Below, piece after piece: positions 46,815 through 54,095 of a DNA stretch of 64,000 nt. The stretch's first letter is position 1, and every line of letters begins with the position of its first letter. The stretch spans positions 310,001-374,000 of the forward strand of contig CALUKE010000001.1 of the NCBI GenBank assembly GCA_944321165.1, given 5' to 3'. This stretch comes from an uncultured Odoribacter sp. GTDB taxonomy: Bacteria > Bacteroidota > Bacteroidia > Bacteroidales > Marinifilaceae. Under the pieces are notes generated by a model. The model was not told where the DNA came from. It did not search any database and saw only the letters and a list, made by a program, of their open reading frames with translations. A program made the position numbers and the translations under genes.

Positions 46815-48938
46815 TTAAACACGATTGCCTGAAATCTTCCAGCGATAACGATCCACCAACTCCAACAATTGCCCTCCATACAGCTCAATCACCTTCTTAC
46901 CGATCCCCGGAAGCGCCAACAATTCCTTATGAGAAGTCGGCAACGTATTGGCCACAGCCAATAAAGCTTTCTGTTTTAAAACCACGTAAACAGGAAGTTT
47001 TAAACGCATCGCCACCTCTTTTCTCCAACTACGCAACGCCTGATACAATTCCGGATGAAGGATATCTTCGCCTACGACCAGTTTTTCCGGAATTTTTTTG
47101 GAGGATCTCTTTGAACGATCCAGAATCGCCCGGGTTTTTGCCGACAAATAGGTATGAATACAAAAACCGTCTTTGACTGTTTCCAGTACAGCCAATTTCA
47201 GTTTCACCTCACGATTCAGTTTTTCCAAGGCCTCCTCAACCGTTTTACGCACCTCCTTATTATCGACTTCAGGTCGGGCTTTCTCCAAAAAGTCAACCAC
47301 CTTCTGTTCCGTTCGACTTTGAAAATAAATTCCTCCTTTGATGATCCGTTCTTGCAATTGCACATCATTTTCATAGTCATACCTCTCACCCATCATACGC
47401 TCCAACTGTCTCTGGAAACGCTCTCCGACTTCCAATAGTTCCGTTCGGCAAAATTCCCGGACTTCCCGACATTGCCGTGTCAGCTCCGGATAAAAGCGCC
47501 ACAAATGCTCACCAAACACCCAGGCGACATACTGCAGACGTCTGAAAATCGATCCATAATCAAACAATTCTTTTAATAGCTGCCCATAATAAAGCCGACG
47601 GGCTTCCATCAGCTGTTCCTTTCCCGGTTGGTGACGGGCCACCTCTTCTATATATTGCCTCACCCAGGGATCACAAATCAACACTCCCGAACGCAAAGGT
47701 GTTCCCAATACAAGTCCTTCCAAACTTTTACAACGACTCAAAGCCACATACACCTGCCCATGAGTAAAAGCAGCTCCGACATTGACGATGGCTTTTTCAA
47801 AAGTCAACCCCTGACTTTTATGAACGGTAATGGCCCAGGCAGTTTTTAACGGATACTGTTTAAAACTGCCGACCACCGTCTCTTTTATCTCTTGCGTTTC
47901 CGGATCCAGCTTATACTGTATATTTGTCCATTCCTCCTGAGAAACAGAAATCGCCTCACTTTCACTCCCACATCTCACCATAATATTTTCGGCACTGATC
48001 GCTGTTATGTGACCAATTTTACCATTATAATAGCGTTTTTCAGACGAAGAATCATTCTTTACAAACATGACCTGTGCCCCTTTTTTCAACACCAGTTGTG
48101 CTTCTGTCGGATAAGCATAATCCGGGAAATCATCTTTTATCTCAGCCGCATAGACATAAGTTCTTCCGTCCAAAGCGGCCAGCTTTTGACGATTGATCCG
48201 TTGCGCCTGATAATTGTGAGTAGTCAAGGTAATATATCCCTCTGAATCGTCCGGATCAAACCCGGGAATATAACGACTGTTCAAGGCTTTCAGGGTCACC
48301 GGATCAGCACGATTCTCCCGGATCCGATTCAATAAACCGACGAATACCGCATCTTTCTGTCGATATACTTGCTGCAGCTCAATACACTGATAAGGCATAC
48401 GCTGTAACGCTTTACTCGAAAAAAAGAAAGGTGATTCATAGGTCTGCTTCAAAATTTCCCATTCCTCTTCCTTGACAACCGGAGCCAACTGCTGCAAGTC
48501 TCCAATCATCAACAACTGTACACCACCGAAAGGTTTCGCCTGACCCCGATAACGGGCAAGCATATCGCTCACCGCATCCAACAAATCAGCCCGTACCATG
48601 CTGACCTCATCTATCACCAACAGATCCAAGGTCCGGATCAAATCGATTTTCTCTCGACCGAAACGGTGTTTATAACGTTTTTCTTCCACAGACGACAGCG
48701 GATCGACAGGCAGATAAGGACCAAAAGGCAACTGAAAAAATGAATGGATCGTCACTCCACCGGCATGAATGGCAGCCACACCGGTCGGTGCAACAACAAT
48801 CATCCGTTTGGGCGAACGGCGTTTCAATTCCTGCAAAAAAGTGGTTTTCCCGGTCCCGGCCTTTCCTGTCAAAAAAATACTCACAGCAGTATCCGCCAAA
48901 AAACGAAAAGCAAGTTCCAGTTGAGGATTCGTCTCCAT
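46815..48938 (-). CDS. Pif1/RecD-type helicase with C-terminal HRDC domain
   Basis: 707 residues. The N-terminal 420 residues are a superfamily 1B helicase: Walker A TGKAGTGKTTFL (24-35), VAPTGVAAIHAGGVTIHSFF, LLVIDEVSMVRADLLD, the motif III region MLMIGDLQQLAPV, and AITVHKSQGLTFEKA followed by VALSRCKSLEGL. The last 100 residues carry an HRDC nucleic-acid-binding domain (LYQALRSWRKEVAMRLKLPV and LLALPGIGKKVIELYG). Members act on replication or recombination intermediates. A promoter (48962-48992) precedes it. Confidence 0.88.
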   Translation of the reverse strand: METNPQLELAFRFLADTAVSIFLTGKAGTGKTTFLQELKRRSPKRMIVVAPTGVAAIHAGGVTIHSFFQLPFGPYLPVDPLSSVEEKRYKHRFGREKIDLIRTLDLLVIDEVSMVRADLLDAVSDMLARYRGQAKPFGGVQLLMIGDLQQLAPVVKEEEWEILKQTYESPFFFSSKALQRMPYQCIELQQVYRQKDAVFVGLLNRIRENRADPVTLKALNSRYIPGFDPDDSEGYITLTTHNYQAQRINRQKLAALDGRTYVYAAEIKDDFPDYAYPTEAQLVLKKGAQVMFVKNDSSSEKRYYNGKIGHITAISAENIMVRCGSESEAISVSQEEWTNIQYKLDPETQEIKETVVGSFKQYPLKTAWAITVHKSQGLTFEKAIVNVGAAFTHGQVYVALSRCKSLEGLVLGTPLRSGVLICDPWVRQYIEEVARHQPGKEQLMEARRLYYGQLLKELFDYGSIFRRLQYVAWVFGEHLWRFYPELTRQCREVREFCRTELLEVGERFQRQLERMMGERYDYENDVQLQERIIKGGIYFQSRTEQKVVDFLEKARPEVDNKEVRKTVEEALEKLNREVKLKLAVLETVKDGFCIHTYLSAKTRAILDRSKRSSKKIPEKLVVGEDILHPELYQALRSWRKEVAMRLKLPVYVVLKQKALLAVANTLPTSHKELLALPGIGKKVIELYGGQLLELVDRYRWKISGNRV

Positions 48939-48961
48939 AACAACACGACATCAGATTTTGA

Positions 48962-48992
48962 CAAATATATAAAATCTACGAACTTTTTGAAA
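48962..48992 (-). promoter_or_regulatory. Promoter of the helicase gene
   Basis: On the minus strand TTTC (48989-48992), 19 bp, TATATTTG (48962-48969), with about 20 bases to the ATG. Confidence 0.65.
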
Positions 48993-49091
48993 GTCTTTAC
49001 TGCCAATTTTACCATTCCATGACACAACTGACACCTGCATTCACCATTGGACAAAATGACAGTCTTTCAATGCAATCGATCGCTCCGCAAC

Positions 49092-49117
49092 GAAAACGTT
49101 CGCTGAAAACGTTCGCT
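49092..49117. repeat. Tandem 13-bp repeat
   Basis: GAAAACGTTCGCT occurs twice head-to-tail without spacer (49092-49104, 49105-49117). Each copy contains the palindrome AACGTT. It lies between the divergent helicase promoter and the micro-gene promoter, 54 bp upstream of the latter's -7 box. Confidence 0.8.
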
Positions 49118-49170
49118 TTGAAAAATCACAAAAAACTCCCGAAAATCAATACAAACAGCATCTTGTTTGC

Positions 49171-49178
49171 TAATTTTG
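49171..49178 (+). promoter_or_regulatory. Promoter -7 box of the 30-codon gene
   Basis: TAATTTTG matches TAnnTTTG. The start would be near 49184, about 19 bases before the ATG at 49203. No clear -33 box. Confidence 0.55.
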
Positions 49179-49202
49179 TCACGAATTAAATAACACAAAA
49201 CA

Positions 49203-49295
49203 ATGAAAAAATCAATCAAGAAATTTCTCAAAGAGTTTCTGAAAGAGCTCGGACGGAATGAAATGTTTGAATGGGGTTACACAATAAAAAAATAA
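49203..49295 (+). CDS. 30-residue cationic amphipathic peptide, unknown
   Basis: A short frame encoding a Lys-rich helix (MKKSIKKFLKEFLKELGRNE) and a short C-terminal MFEWGYTIKK. In an ideal helix, Ile5, Phe8, Leu9, Phe12, Leu13 and Leu16 would fall on one face, opposite Lys and Glu, so it looks amphipathic. It is backed by a -7 box 25 bases upstream and a terminator whose hairpin overlaps the last codons, which makes a real small gene more likely than a random frame. No toxin or modulin family is recognised. Alternatives are a chance frame within a small RNA. Confidence 0.5.
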   Translation: MKKSIKKFLKEFLKELGRNEMFEWGYTIKK

Positions 49296-49306
49296 CCCCA
49301 TTTTTT
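49272..49306 (+). terminator. Terminator of the 30-codon gene
   Basis: TGGGGTTA (49272-49279), 13-base loop, TAACCCCA (49293-49300), followed by six Ts. Confidence 0.75.
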
Positions 49307-49327
49307 ATGCCCCGTTACAAGAGAATA

Positions 49328-49354
49328 TAAAAAAAACCGGAAAGTATCCGGTTT
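49328..49354 (-). terminator. Terminator of tRNA-Gly
   Basis: On the minus strand AAACCGGA, 5-base loop, TCCGGTTT followed by a long T-run (A-run at 49328-49336 on the plus strand). Confidence 0.85.
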
Positions 49355-49360
49355 AAGAAG

Positions 49361-49433
<73 letters not shown>

Positions 49434-49461
49434 ATTCAGACATTTTCTGTCTTTGACGGTG

Positions 49462-49494
49462 CAAAGATAAGCGGATTTTATCCATTCTTCCAAA
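49462..49494 (-). promoter_or_regulatory. Promoter of tRNA-Gly
   Basis: On the minus strand TTTG (49491-49494), 21 bp, TATCTTTG (49462-49469). Start about 20 bases before the mature tRNA. Confidence 0.8.
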
Positions 49495-49549
49495 TATTTT
49501 CGAAAAAAAATATCACAAATATTTCAATTCACTGATTTTCAAAAGAAAT

Positions 49550-49574
49550 CGGCCAGACCTTTTGGGACCGGCCG
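49550..49574 (-). terminator. Terminator hairpin of a minus-strand transcript
   Basis: CGGCC...GGCCG arms at 49550-49554 and 49570-49574 with further inner pairing (two mismatches). On the minus strand it is followed by ATTTCTTTT. No protein gene ends here, supporting a non-coding transcript. Confidence 0.6.
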
Positions 49575-49735
49575 ACCACTAAAATCAAACTACCTACTTC
49601 ACCTCAATTTTTCTACTCACCTTGTCTTTCTGCTCCTTTTTTCGGCAAAATCATTCCCAGCATACTAACGTGGGAAGCAACCGGGACTTTTGCCACATCA
49701 TACCTCTCTTCCGGTAGTTCGAAATTTCTTTCTGT
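49550..49735 (-). ncRNA. Candidate structured non-coding RNA
   Basis: The minus strand can form nested helices: a 10-bp outer helix (49723-49732 with 49585-49594) whose only non-Watson-Crick pair is G-U, a 7-bp helix GGCAAAA/TTTTGCC (49688-49694 with 49644-49650), and a 6-bp stem TTCCCA/TGGGAA (49654-49659 with 49671-49676) closing an 11-base loop, followed by the terminator at 49550-49574. On the plus strand the outer helix would have an A-C mismatch, so the minus strand is favoured. It does not contain RNase P, tmRNA or SRP RNA signatures. A 6S-like RNA is one possibility. The 5' end is uncertain. Confidence 0.45.
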
Positions 49736-49901
49736 TATAGATTATCACGAAATACACCTTTTGTACGCCCAAGCGATTTCTTCTGTTTCGCCCGAGACAT
49801 TAAATAATCGAAAATTAAAATTGGAAAATTGAAATTTAGCATATTTTATTGCCGTTTATCGCATATTTCGTAACTTCGAAGCCTGTAAAAAAAACTTCTA
49901 T

Positions 49902-50432
49902 ATGGCTATTATAAAAAAATTAAACGGACACACCCCCAAATTCGGGAAAAACTGTTTTTTAGCCGATAATGCAGCCATTATCGGTGATGTAGAAATGGGC
50001 GACGATTGCAGTATCTGGTTTGGAGCCGTTTTGCGCGGCGATGTACATTCCATCCGCATCGGCAACAAAGTCAATATTCAAGACAATGCGACGATTCATG
50101 CTACCTATCAAAAATCGCCGACCCACATCGGGAACCATGTTTCCATTGCCCACAATGCGGTTATTCACGGTTGCACCATCCAAGACAATGTATTGATCGG
50201 CATGGGAGCCATCGTTCTGGACGATGCCGTTGTCGAAAGCAATACGATCGTGGCAGCCGGAAGCGTCGTTACCAAAGGTACGGTAGTTGAATCCGGTTGG
50301 GTATACGCCGGTACACCTGCCAAAAAGATGAAACAATTAGGCGAAGAGCTGCTCAAAGGAGAAGTGGAACGGATTGTCAATTCATACTCCATGTATGCCA
50401 GCTGGTATCAAGACGAAAATAAAGAAGTATAA
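49902..50432 (+). CDS. Gamma-carbonic-anhydrase-like hexapeptide-repeat protein
   Basis: 176 residues. Left-handed beta-helix of hexapeptide repeats, with the metal-site histidines in NATIHATYQKSPTHIGNHVS and IAHNAVIHGC. The end VYAGTPAKKMKQLG is standard for the YrdA/PaaY branch of the gamma carbonic anhydrase superfamily. Carbonic anhydrase activity is possible but varies in this branch. First gene of a run with rpe (15 bp later) and an FtsE-like ATPase. Promoter weak: ATTG, 19 bp, TAACTTCG (49871-49878). Confidence 0.9.
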   Translation: MAIIKKLNGHTPKFGKNCFLADNAAIIGDVEMGDDCSIWFGAVLRGDVHSIRIGNKVNIQDNATIHATYQKSPTHIGNHVSIAHNAVIHGCTIQDNVLIGMGAIVLDDAVVESNTIVAAGSVVTKGTVVESGWVYAGTPAKKMKQLGEELLKGEVERIVNSYSMYASWYQDENKEV

Positions 50433-50447
50433 TCAAAAACAAACGAT

Positions 50448-51098
50448 ATGAGTATAATCGTTTCCCCCTCCCTCTTGGCCGCCGATTTTATGAACCTGGG
50501 AAAAGAGGTTGAAATGGTCAATCGAAGTGAGGCTGACTGGATACATCTGGATATCATGGATGGAGTATTCGTACCGAACATCTCTTACGGTCTACCGGTA
50601 GTTTCCCAAATTAAAAAAATAGCCCGAAAACCGCTGGACGTACATTTAATGATCGTACAGCCGGAAAGATATGTGGAAGAATTTCACAAAGCCGGAGCCG
50701 ACATATTGACTGTACATCTCGAAGCATCCACCCATCTGCACCGCACGGTCCAACAAATCAAAAAACTGGGTATGCAGGCAGGAATCGCTTTGAATCCCCA
50801 TACCCCCGTCAGCCAGTTGGAAGATATCATCCAAGACACGGACGTCGTATTAATCATGAGTGTCAACCCCGGCTTTGGTGGTCAGTCGTTCATCCCTCAT
50901 GCTCTCGAGAAAGTAAAAAAACTCCGGACACTGATTCAATGCAGTCAAAGCAATGCCCGGATTGAAATCGACGGAGGAGTCAATTTCGAAACCGGCCGAC
51001 AACTGATTGAAGCCGGAGCCGACGCCTTGGTAGCCGGTAGTTTTGTCTTCAAATCCGAATATCCGGAAGAGACCATTCGGGAACTCAAGAAATTATAA
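50448..51098 (+). CDS. rpe: Ribulose-phosphate 3-epimerase
   Basis: 216 residues, the normal size. Interconverts ribulose-5-phosphate and xylulose-5-phosphate in the pentose phosphate pathway. Signatures are PSLLAADFMNLGKEVE, HLDIMDGVFVPNISYG (metal ligands), LDVHLMIVQPERYVE, MSVNPGFGGQSFI and EIDGGVN near the end. It is 15 bp after the carbonic-anhydrase-like gene and 37 bp before the ATPase gene. Confidence 0.95.
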   Translation: MSIIVSPSLLAADFMNLGKEVEMVNRSEADWIHLDIMDGVFVPNISYGLPVVSQIKKIARKPLDVHLMIVQPERYVEEFHKAGADILTVHLEASTHLHRTVQQIKKLGMQAGIALNPHTPVSQLEDIIQDTDVVLIMSVNPGFGGQSFIPHALEKVKKLRTLIQCSQSNARIEIDGGVNFETGRQLIEAGADALVAGSFVFKSEYPEETIRELKKL

Positions 51099-51135
51099 AT
51101 CAGTCACCAAAAACATTCATCTAATCTATAAAAAA

Positions 51136-52179
51136 ATGGCAGAAAGCATCATCAAAATGGAAGGAGGCGTCATCCGCCAACAAAAAAACACCATACTAAA
51201 AAATGTCAACCTAAACATTCAAAGCGGTGAATTTGTCTATCTGATCGGAAAAGTAGGCAGCGGAAAAAGCTCTTTCCTAAAAACCTTATATGCTGAACTG
51301 CCATTGGAATATGGGAATGCGGAAGTTGCCGGTTTTCAGTTGAAAAGGATCAAAAAATCACAAATTCCTTTATTGCGCCGGAGATGCGGCATCGTATTCC
51401 AGGATTTCAAACTGCTGATTGATCGCAATGTGTATGAAAATCTGGCATTTGTACTGAAAGCCACCGGCTGGAAAAACAAGAAAGCCATTCAGGAACGCAT
51501 CGAAACCGTACTGACCCAAGTCGGCATGAGCGACAAACAGACTAAAATGCCTCATCAACTGTCCGGAGGAGAGCAACAACGCATTGTACTGGCCCGGGCA
51601 TTACTGAATGCTCCTCCCCTGATTCTGGCAGACGAACCGACCGGTAATATCGATCCGGAAACCTCTTATCAGTTAATCGAGCTTTTAAAAGGAATTTGCG
51701 AAACAGGTAAAACCATCCTCATCGCCACCCACCAATACGATCTGATCGAGAAATTTCCCGGACGGGTTTTCTGTTGCGAGAATGGCAGTCTTTATGAAAA
51801 AACTGCCGCCAATACCTGCGAATGTAAAGAAGAAACTCTTCCACTTCCCGCCGCGGAAGAGATCATTTCCGAAGATTCCTCCTCTGCAACAGTCGCTGCA
51901 GAAAAAATCGTAACTTCGGAAACACTTCAGGAAACAACCACCCAGCCAAAAGTTGCCATACAAGAAGCAGAAGACACTACTTCTCTACTCGGAAAAATCG
52001 ACTGTCCAGAAATCACCGCTTTCGATTATGAGCTGTCCTCCCCTCCAACGCTTTCCGTTAAAGATGAAGAAAACGGAGAAAATGCAGAGAAAAAACAAAC
52101 GACTGAAAACCAAGAAGAAATAGAGCAAAAAGAAATAAAAAAAATGCCTCCGGCACTGGACTTGGAACTAATCGATTAA
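51136..52179 (+). CDS. FtsE-like ABC transporter ATPase with long acidic C-terminal tail
   Basis: 347 residues from the ATG at 51136. Residues 1-220 are a complete FtsE-type ATPase: Walker [27 protein letters not shown], the signature [16 protein letters not shown], and [11 protein letters not shown]. The phrase [14 protein letters not shown] is an FtsE hallmark; in other bacteria FtsE with FtsX activates peptidoglycan hydrolases at division. After about residue 220 comes a 125-residue acidic, Thr/Glu-rich low-complexity region, absent from normal FtsE (about 220 residues). No ftsX gene is adjacent. Last gene of the three-gene run. Confidence 0.85.
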   Translation: MAESIIKMEGGVIRQQKNTILKNVNLNIQSGEFVYLIGKVGSGKSSFLKTLYAELPLEYGNAEVAGFQLKRIKKSQIPLLRRRCGIVFQDFKLLIDRNVYENLAFVLKATGWKNKKAIQERIETVLTQVGMSDKQTKMPHQLSGGEQQRIVLARALLNAPPLILADEPTGNIDPETSYQLIELLKGICETGKTILIATHQYDLIEKFPGRVFCCENGSLYEKTAANTCECKEETLPLPAAEEIISEDSSSATVAAEKIVTSETLQETTTQPKVAIQEAEDTTSLLGKIDCPEITAFDYELSSPPTLSVKDEENGENAEKKQTTENQEEIEQKEIKKMPPALDLELID

Positions 52180-52291
52180 ACAGTTCCAGTTTAAAATCAG
52201 GAGATGCATGACATCTCCAGGTTTGCAGAGGCTAGTCTATTACATGTTTTCCCGTTTCATAATTAGAAAATCGATATGAGTAGGAGGAAAA

Positions 52292-53080
52292 TCACATCGT
52301 TTTTCCAATTTTCATACAGAATAATACGGGGTTATTGTTTTGACTCAGGTTTTCTTTTAACAGCCCTTTCAATTTTTCATTTGAATCCAAAATGCTCAAT
52401 GATTCCATAGGAATCATTCCGTAAATACTGTCTTCTGAATCCGCATACAATGGCATCCTTCCTCCCATCCGCATGGCGATAAAATCTCCAATCGTTCCCT
52501 CCTGTGAATCAAAAACAGGAATCCCATTAAAGACCATTTTGTCTGCAATCATATCATAAACCAACAAATGTCCCCCTCGCCCTTCCGAAACATAACTGGC
52601 GAACAGATGACGTTTGGTATAGCAACATATATCGTAAATATACGAATGGCTATTCCGATATTTCTTCATAAAATTTACAGCATCTTCATCACAAAGTCTG
52701 ACAAAATCATCCGGAATTCCCTTTTCAGAAAATTGGAATTTATATTTTCTCCTGGTCCGCAAACTATCCAAAGCAATAATATCATTGGCATAAGGAGCAT
52801 GATACCAATATTCTCTTTCCTGAAGCCGCAAATTATTATGTTCATTTACATTGATGGGATAGTCCATTTTTCGGTGTCATTGTCTGTCTTTTCTATTGAG
52901 TTCAAAGAAAACTGTATATAATTGACAGATTCAAATTTTGAGTCACCTCTTTTTCTATATCGCCATATTTATAATTGTATTTCTTATTATTACTATTCAC
53001 ACAAGATGTACAAAATGCCCCAAAAACAACACAGCACCATCTGCCATACAAATGCTTTTCATCCTTCGGCACTACAATAT
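52292..53080 (-). pseudogene. Decayed 6-bladed beta-propeller lipoprotein gene
   Basis: The intact part (52292-52867, 191 codons) reads as the C-terminal half of the BF2992/DUF4934-like 6-bladed propeller proteins (YWYHAPYANDIIALDSLRTR, KYKFQFSEKGIPDDFVRL, FIAMRMGGRMPLY). The expected N-terminal half is missing, and an in-frame TGA stands four codons before its first ATG. Upstream, in other frames of the same strand, are fragments that fit the lost part: a hydrophobic Cys-containing segment ending CTSCVNSNN (about 53000) and SVNYIQFSLNSIEKTDND just before the current start. I read this as frameshifts plus deletion. A short expressed remnant cannot be excluded. Confidence 0.65.
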
Positions 53081-53143
53081 TTCAGATATATTTATCAATA
53101 TGCAGCACCCCAACAAAATGAACGCCCATAAAATTTACATTAT

Positions 53144-53983
53144 TCATTTCTCTACTTTCAAGCGGACTTCTGTATCGCTAATCACAACAAGTCCCTGTTT
53201 CAGCAAAGTACCCAAAGCTTTTTTATAATTCTTTTTGCTGCAGCCGAACACTTTATAAATCGCTTCCGGATCGCTCTTGTCCGAGAGATCCAGAATACCT
53301 CCGTAATCTTCCAATTTATCAAGCACCACTTTTGCCAACCCCTCAATCTTGCCGTAACCGGTCGGTTGCAGGGCCACATCGATTTTTTCATCCTCTCGCA
53401 CCTCCTTGATATACCCTTTCATTCTTTGCCCGATCTTCAACGGTTGGAAGATTTCATTCTGATAAACCAACCCCCAATGAAGATTATTCACAATGACATT
53501 ATATCCCAAATCCGATCGGCGGGCAATCAACAGATCCACCTCCTGATTCGGTTGATAATCGGGAAATACCTGATCCAGGTATTTCTCGATTTTCGTCGTC
53601 GCCACAATCCGGTCGGAAGAACGATCGAAATAGGCATATACCAAATAAGACTTCCCTTCCACCAAAGGTTCCCGCTGTTCCCGAAACGGCACCAATAAAT
53701 CTTTGCGTAATCCCCAGTCCAAAAAGGCTCCGACTGAGGTGACAGCCACTACCTTCAAACAGGCAAATTCTCCTACCTGAACATACGGCTGCTCCGTCGT
53801 CGCCACAATCCGGTCCTCCGAATCGAAATAAACAAAAGCTTTCACCTCATCATCCGGACAACAATTTTCCGGAACATACTCTTTCGGCATCAATATCTCT
53901 CCCCGCTCGCCTCCATCCAGATACACACCGAAATCCACCACCTTTACAACTGTCAACGTATTGAATTTTCCTATTTCCACCAT
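53144..53983 (-). CDS. CvfB-like S1-domain RNA-binding protein
   Basis: 279 residues. Three S1-like beta-barrel segments in a row (VVDFGVYLDGGERGEILMP, VVAVTSVGAFLDWG then KDLLVPFREQ, and YIKEVREDEKIDVAL) and a C-terminal winged helix (IYKVFGCSKKNYKKALGTLL). This is the arrangement of CvfB/YitL, an RNA-binding regulator in other bacteria. Cytoplasmic. A -7 box TAATTTTG (54002-54009, minus strand) is followed by only about 12 bases of leader. Confidence 0.9.
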   Translation of the reverse strand: MVEIGKFNTLTVVKVVDFGVYLDGGERGEILMPKEYVPENCCPDDEVKAFVYFDSEDRIVATTEQPYVQVGEFACLKVVAVTSVGAFLDWGLRKDLLVPFREQREPLVEGKSYLVYAYFDRSSDRIVATTKIEKYLDQVFPDYQPNQEVDLLIARRSDLGYNVIVNNLHWGLVYQNEIFQPLKIGQRMKGYIKEVREDEKIDVALQPTGYGKIEGLAKVVLDKLEDYGGILDLSDKSDPEAIYKVFGCSKKNYKKALGTLLKQGLVVISDTEVRLKVEK

Positions 53984-54001
53984 AAGCTTTTATTTTTTCT
54001 T

Positions 54002-54038
54002 CAAAATTACACAAGATTTCTTAATCAGGCGTAATTTT
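54002..54038 (-). promoter_or_regulatory. Promoter box and inverted repeat upstream of cvfB-like gene
   Basis: TAATTTTG (54002-54009) on the minus strand. AAAATTAC (54003-54010) and GTAATTTT (54031-54038) form an inverted repeat, 20-bp spacer, of which one arm is the -7 box itself. Confidence 0.45.
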
Positions 54039-54095
54039 AAAACATTTCTTCTAACAGCATTCCTAGAGAATTATTAACATAAAATTATAACAACT

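Noticed and set aside
49735..49800. A 21-codon minus-strand frame (MSRAKQKKSLGRTKG...) followed in another frame by 40 further codons
   Set aside because: I considered a frameshifted small protein, but the same segment has base-paired helices and a terminator, which suits an RNA better. The peptide matches nothing I know.
52922..53228. Plus-strand frames of 69 and 96 codons over the propeller pseudogene remains
   Set aside because: Overlapping frames with no conserved features. The opposite strand explains the residual coding signal.
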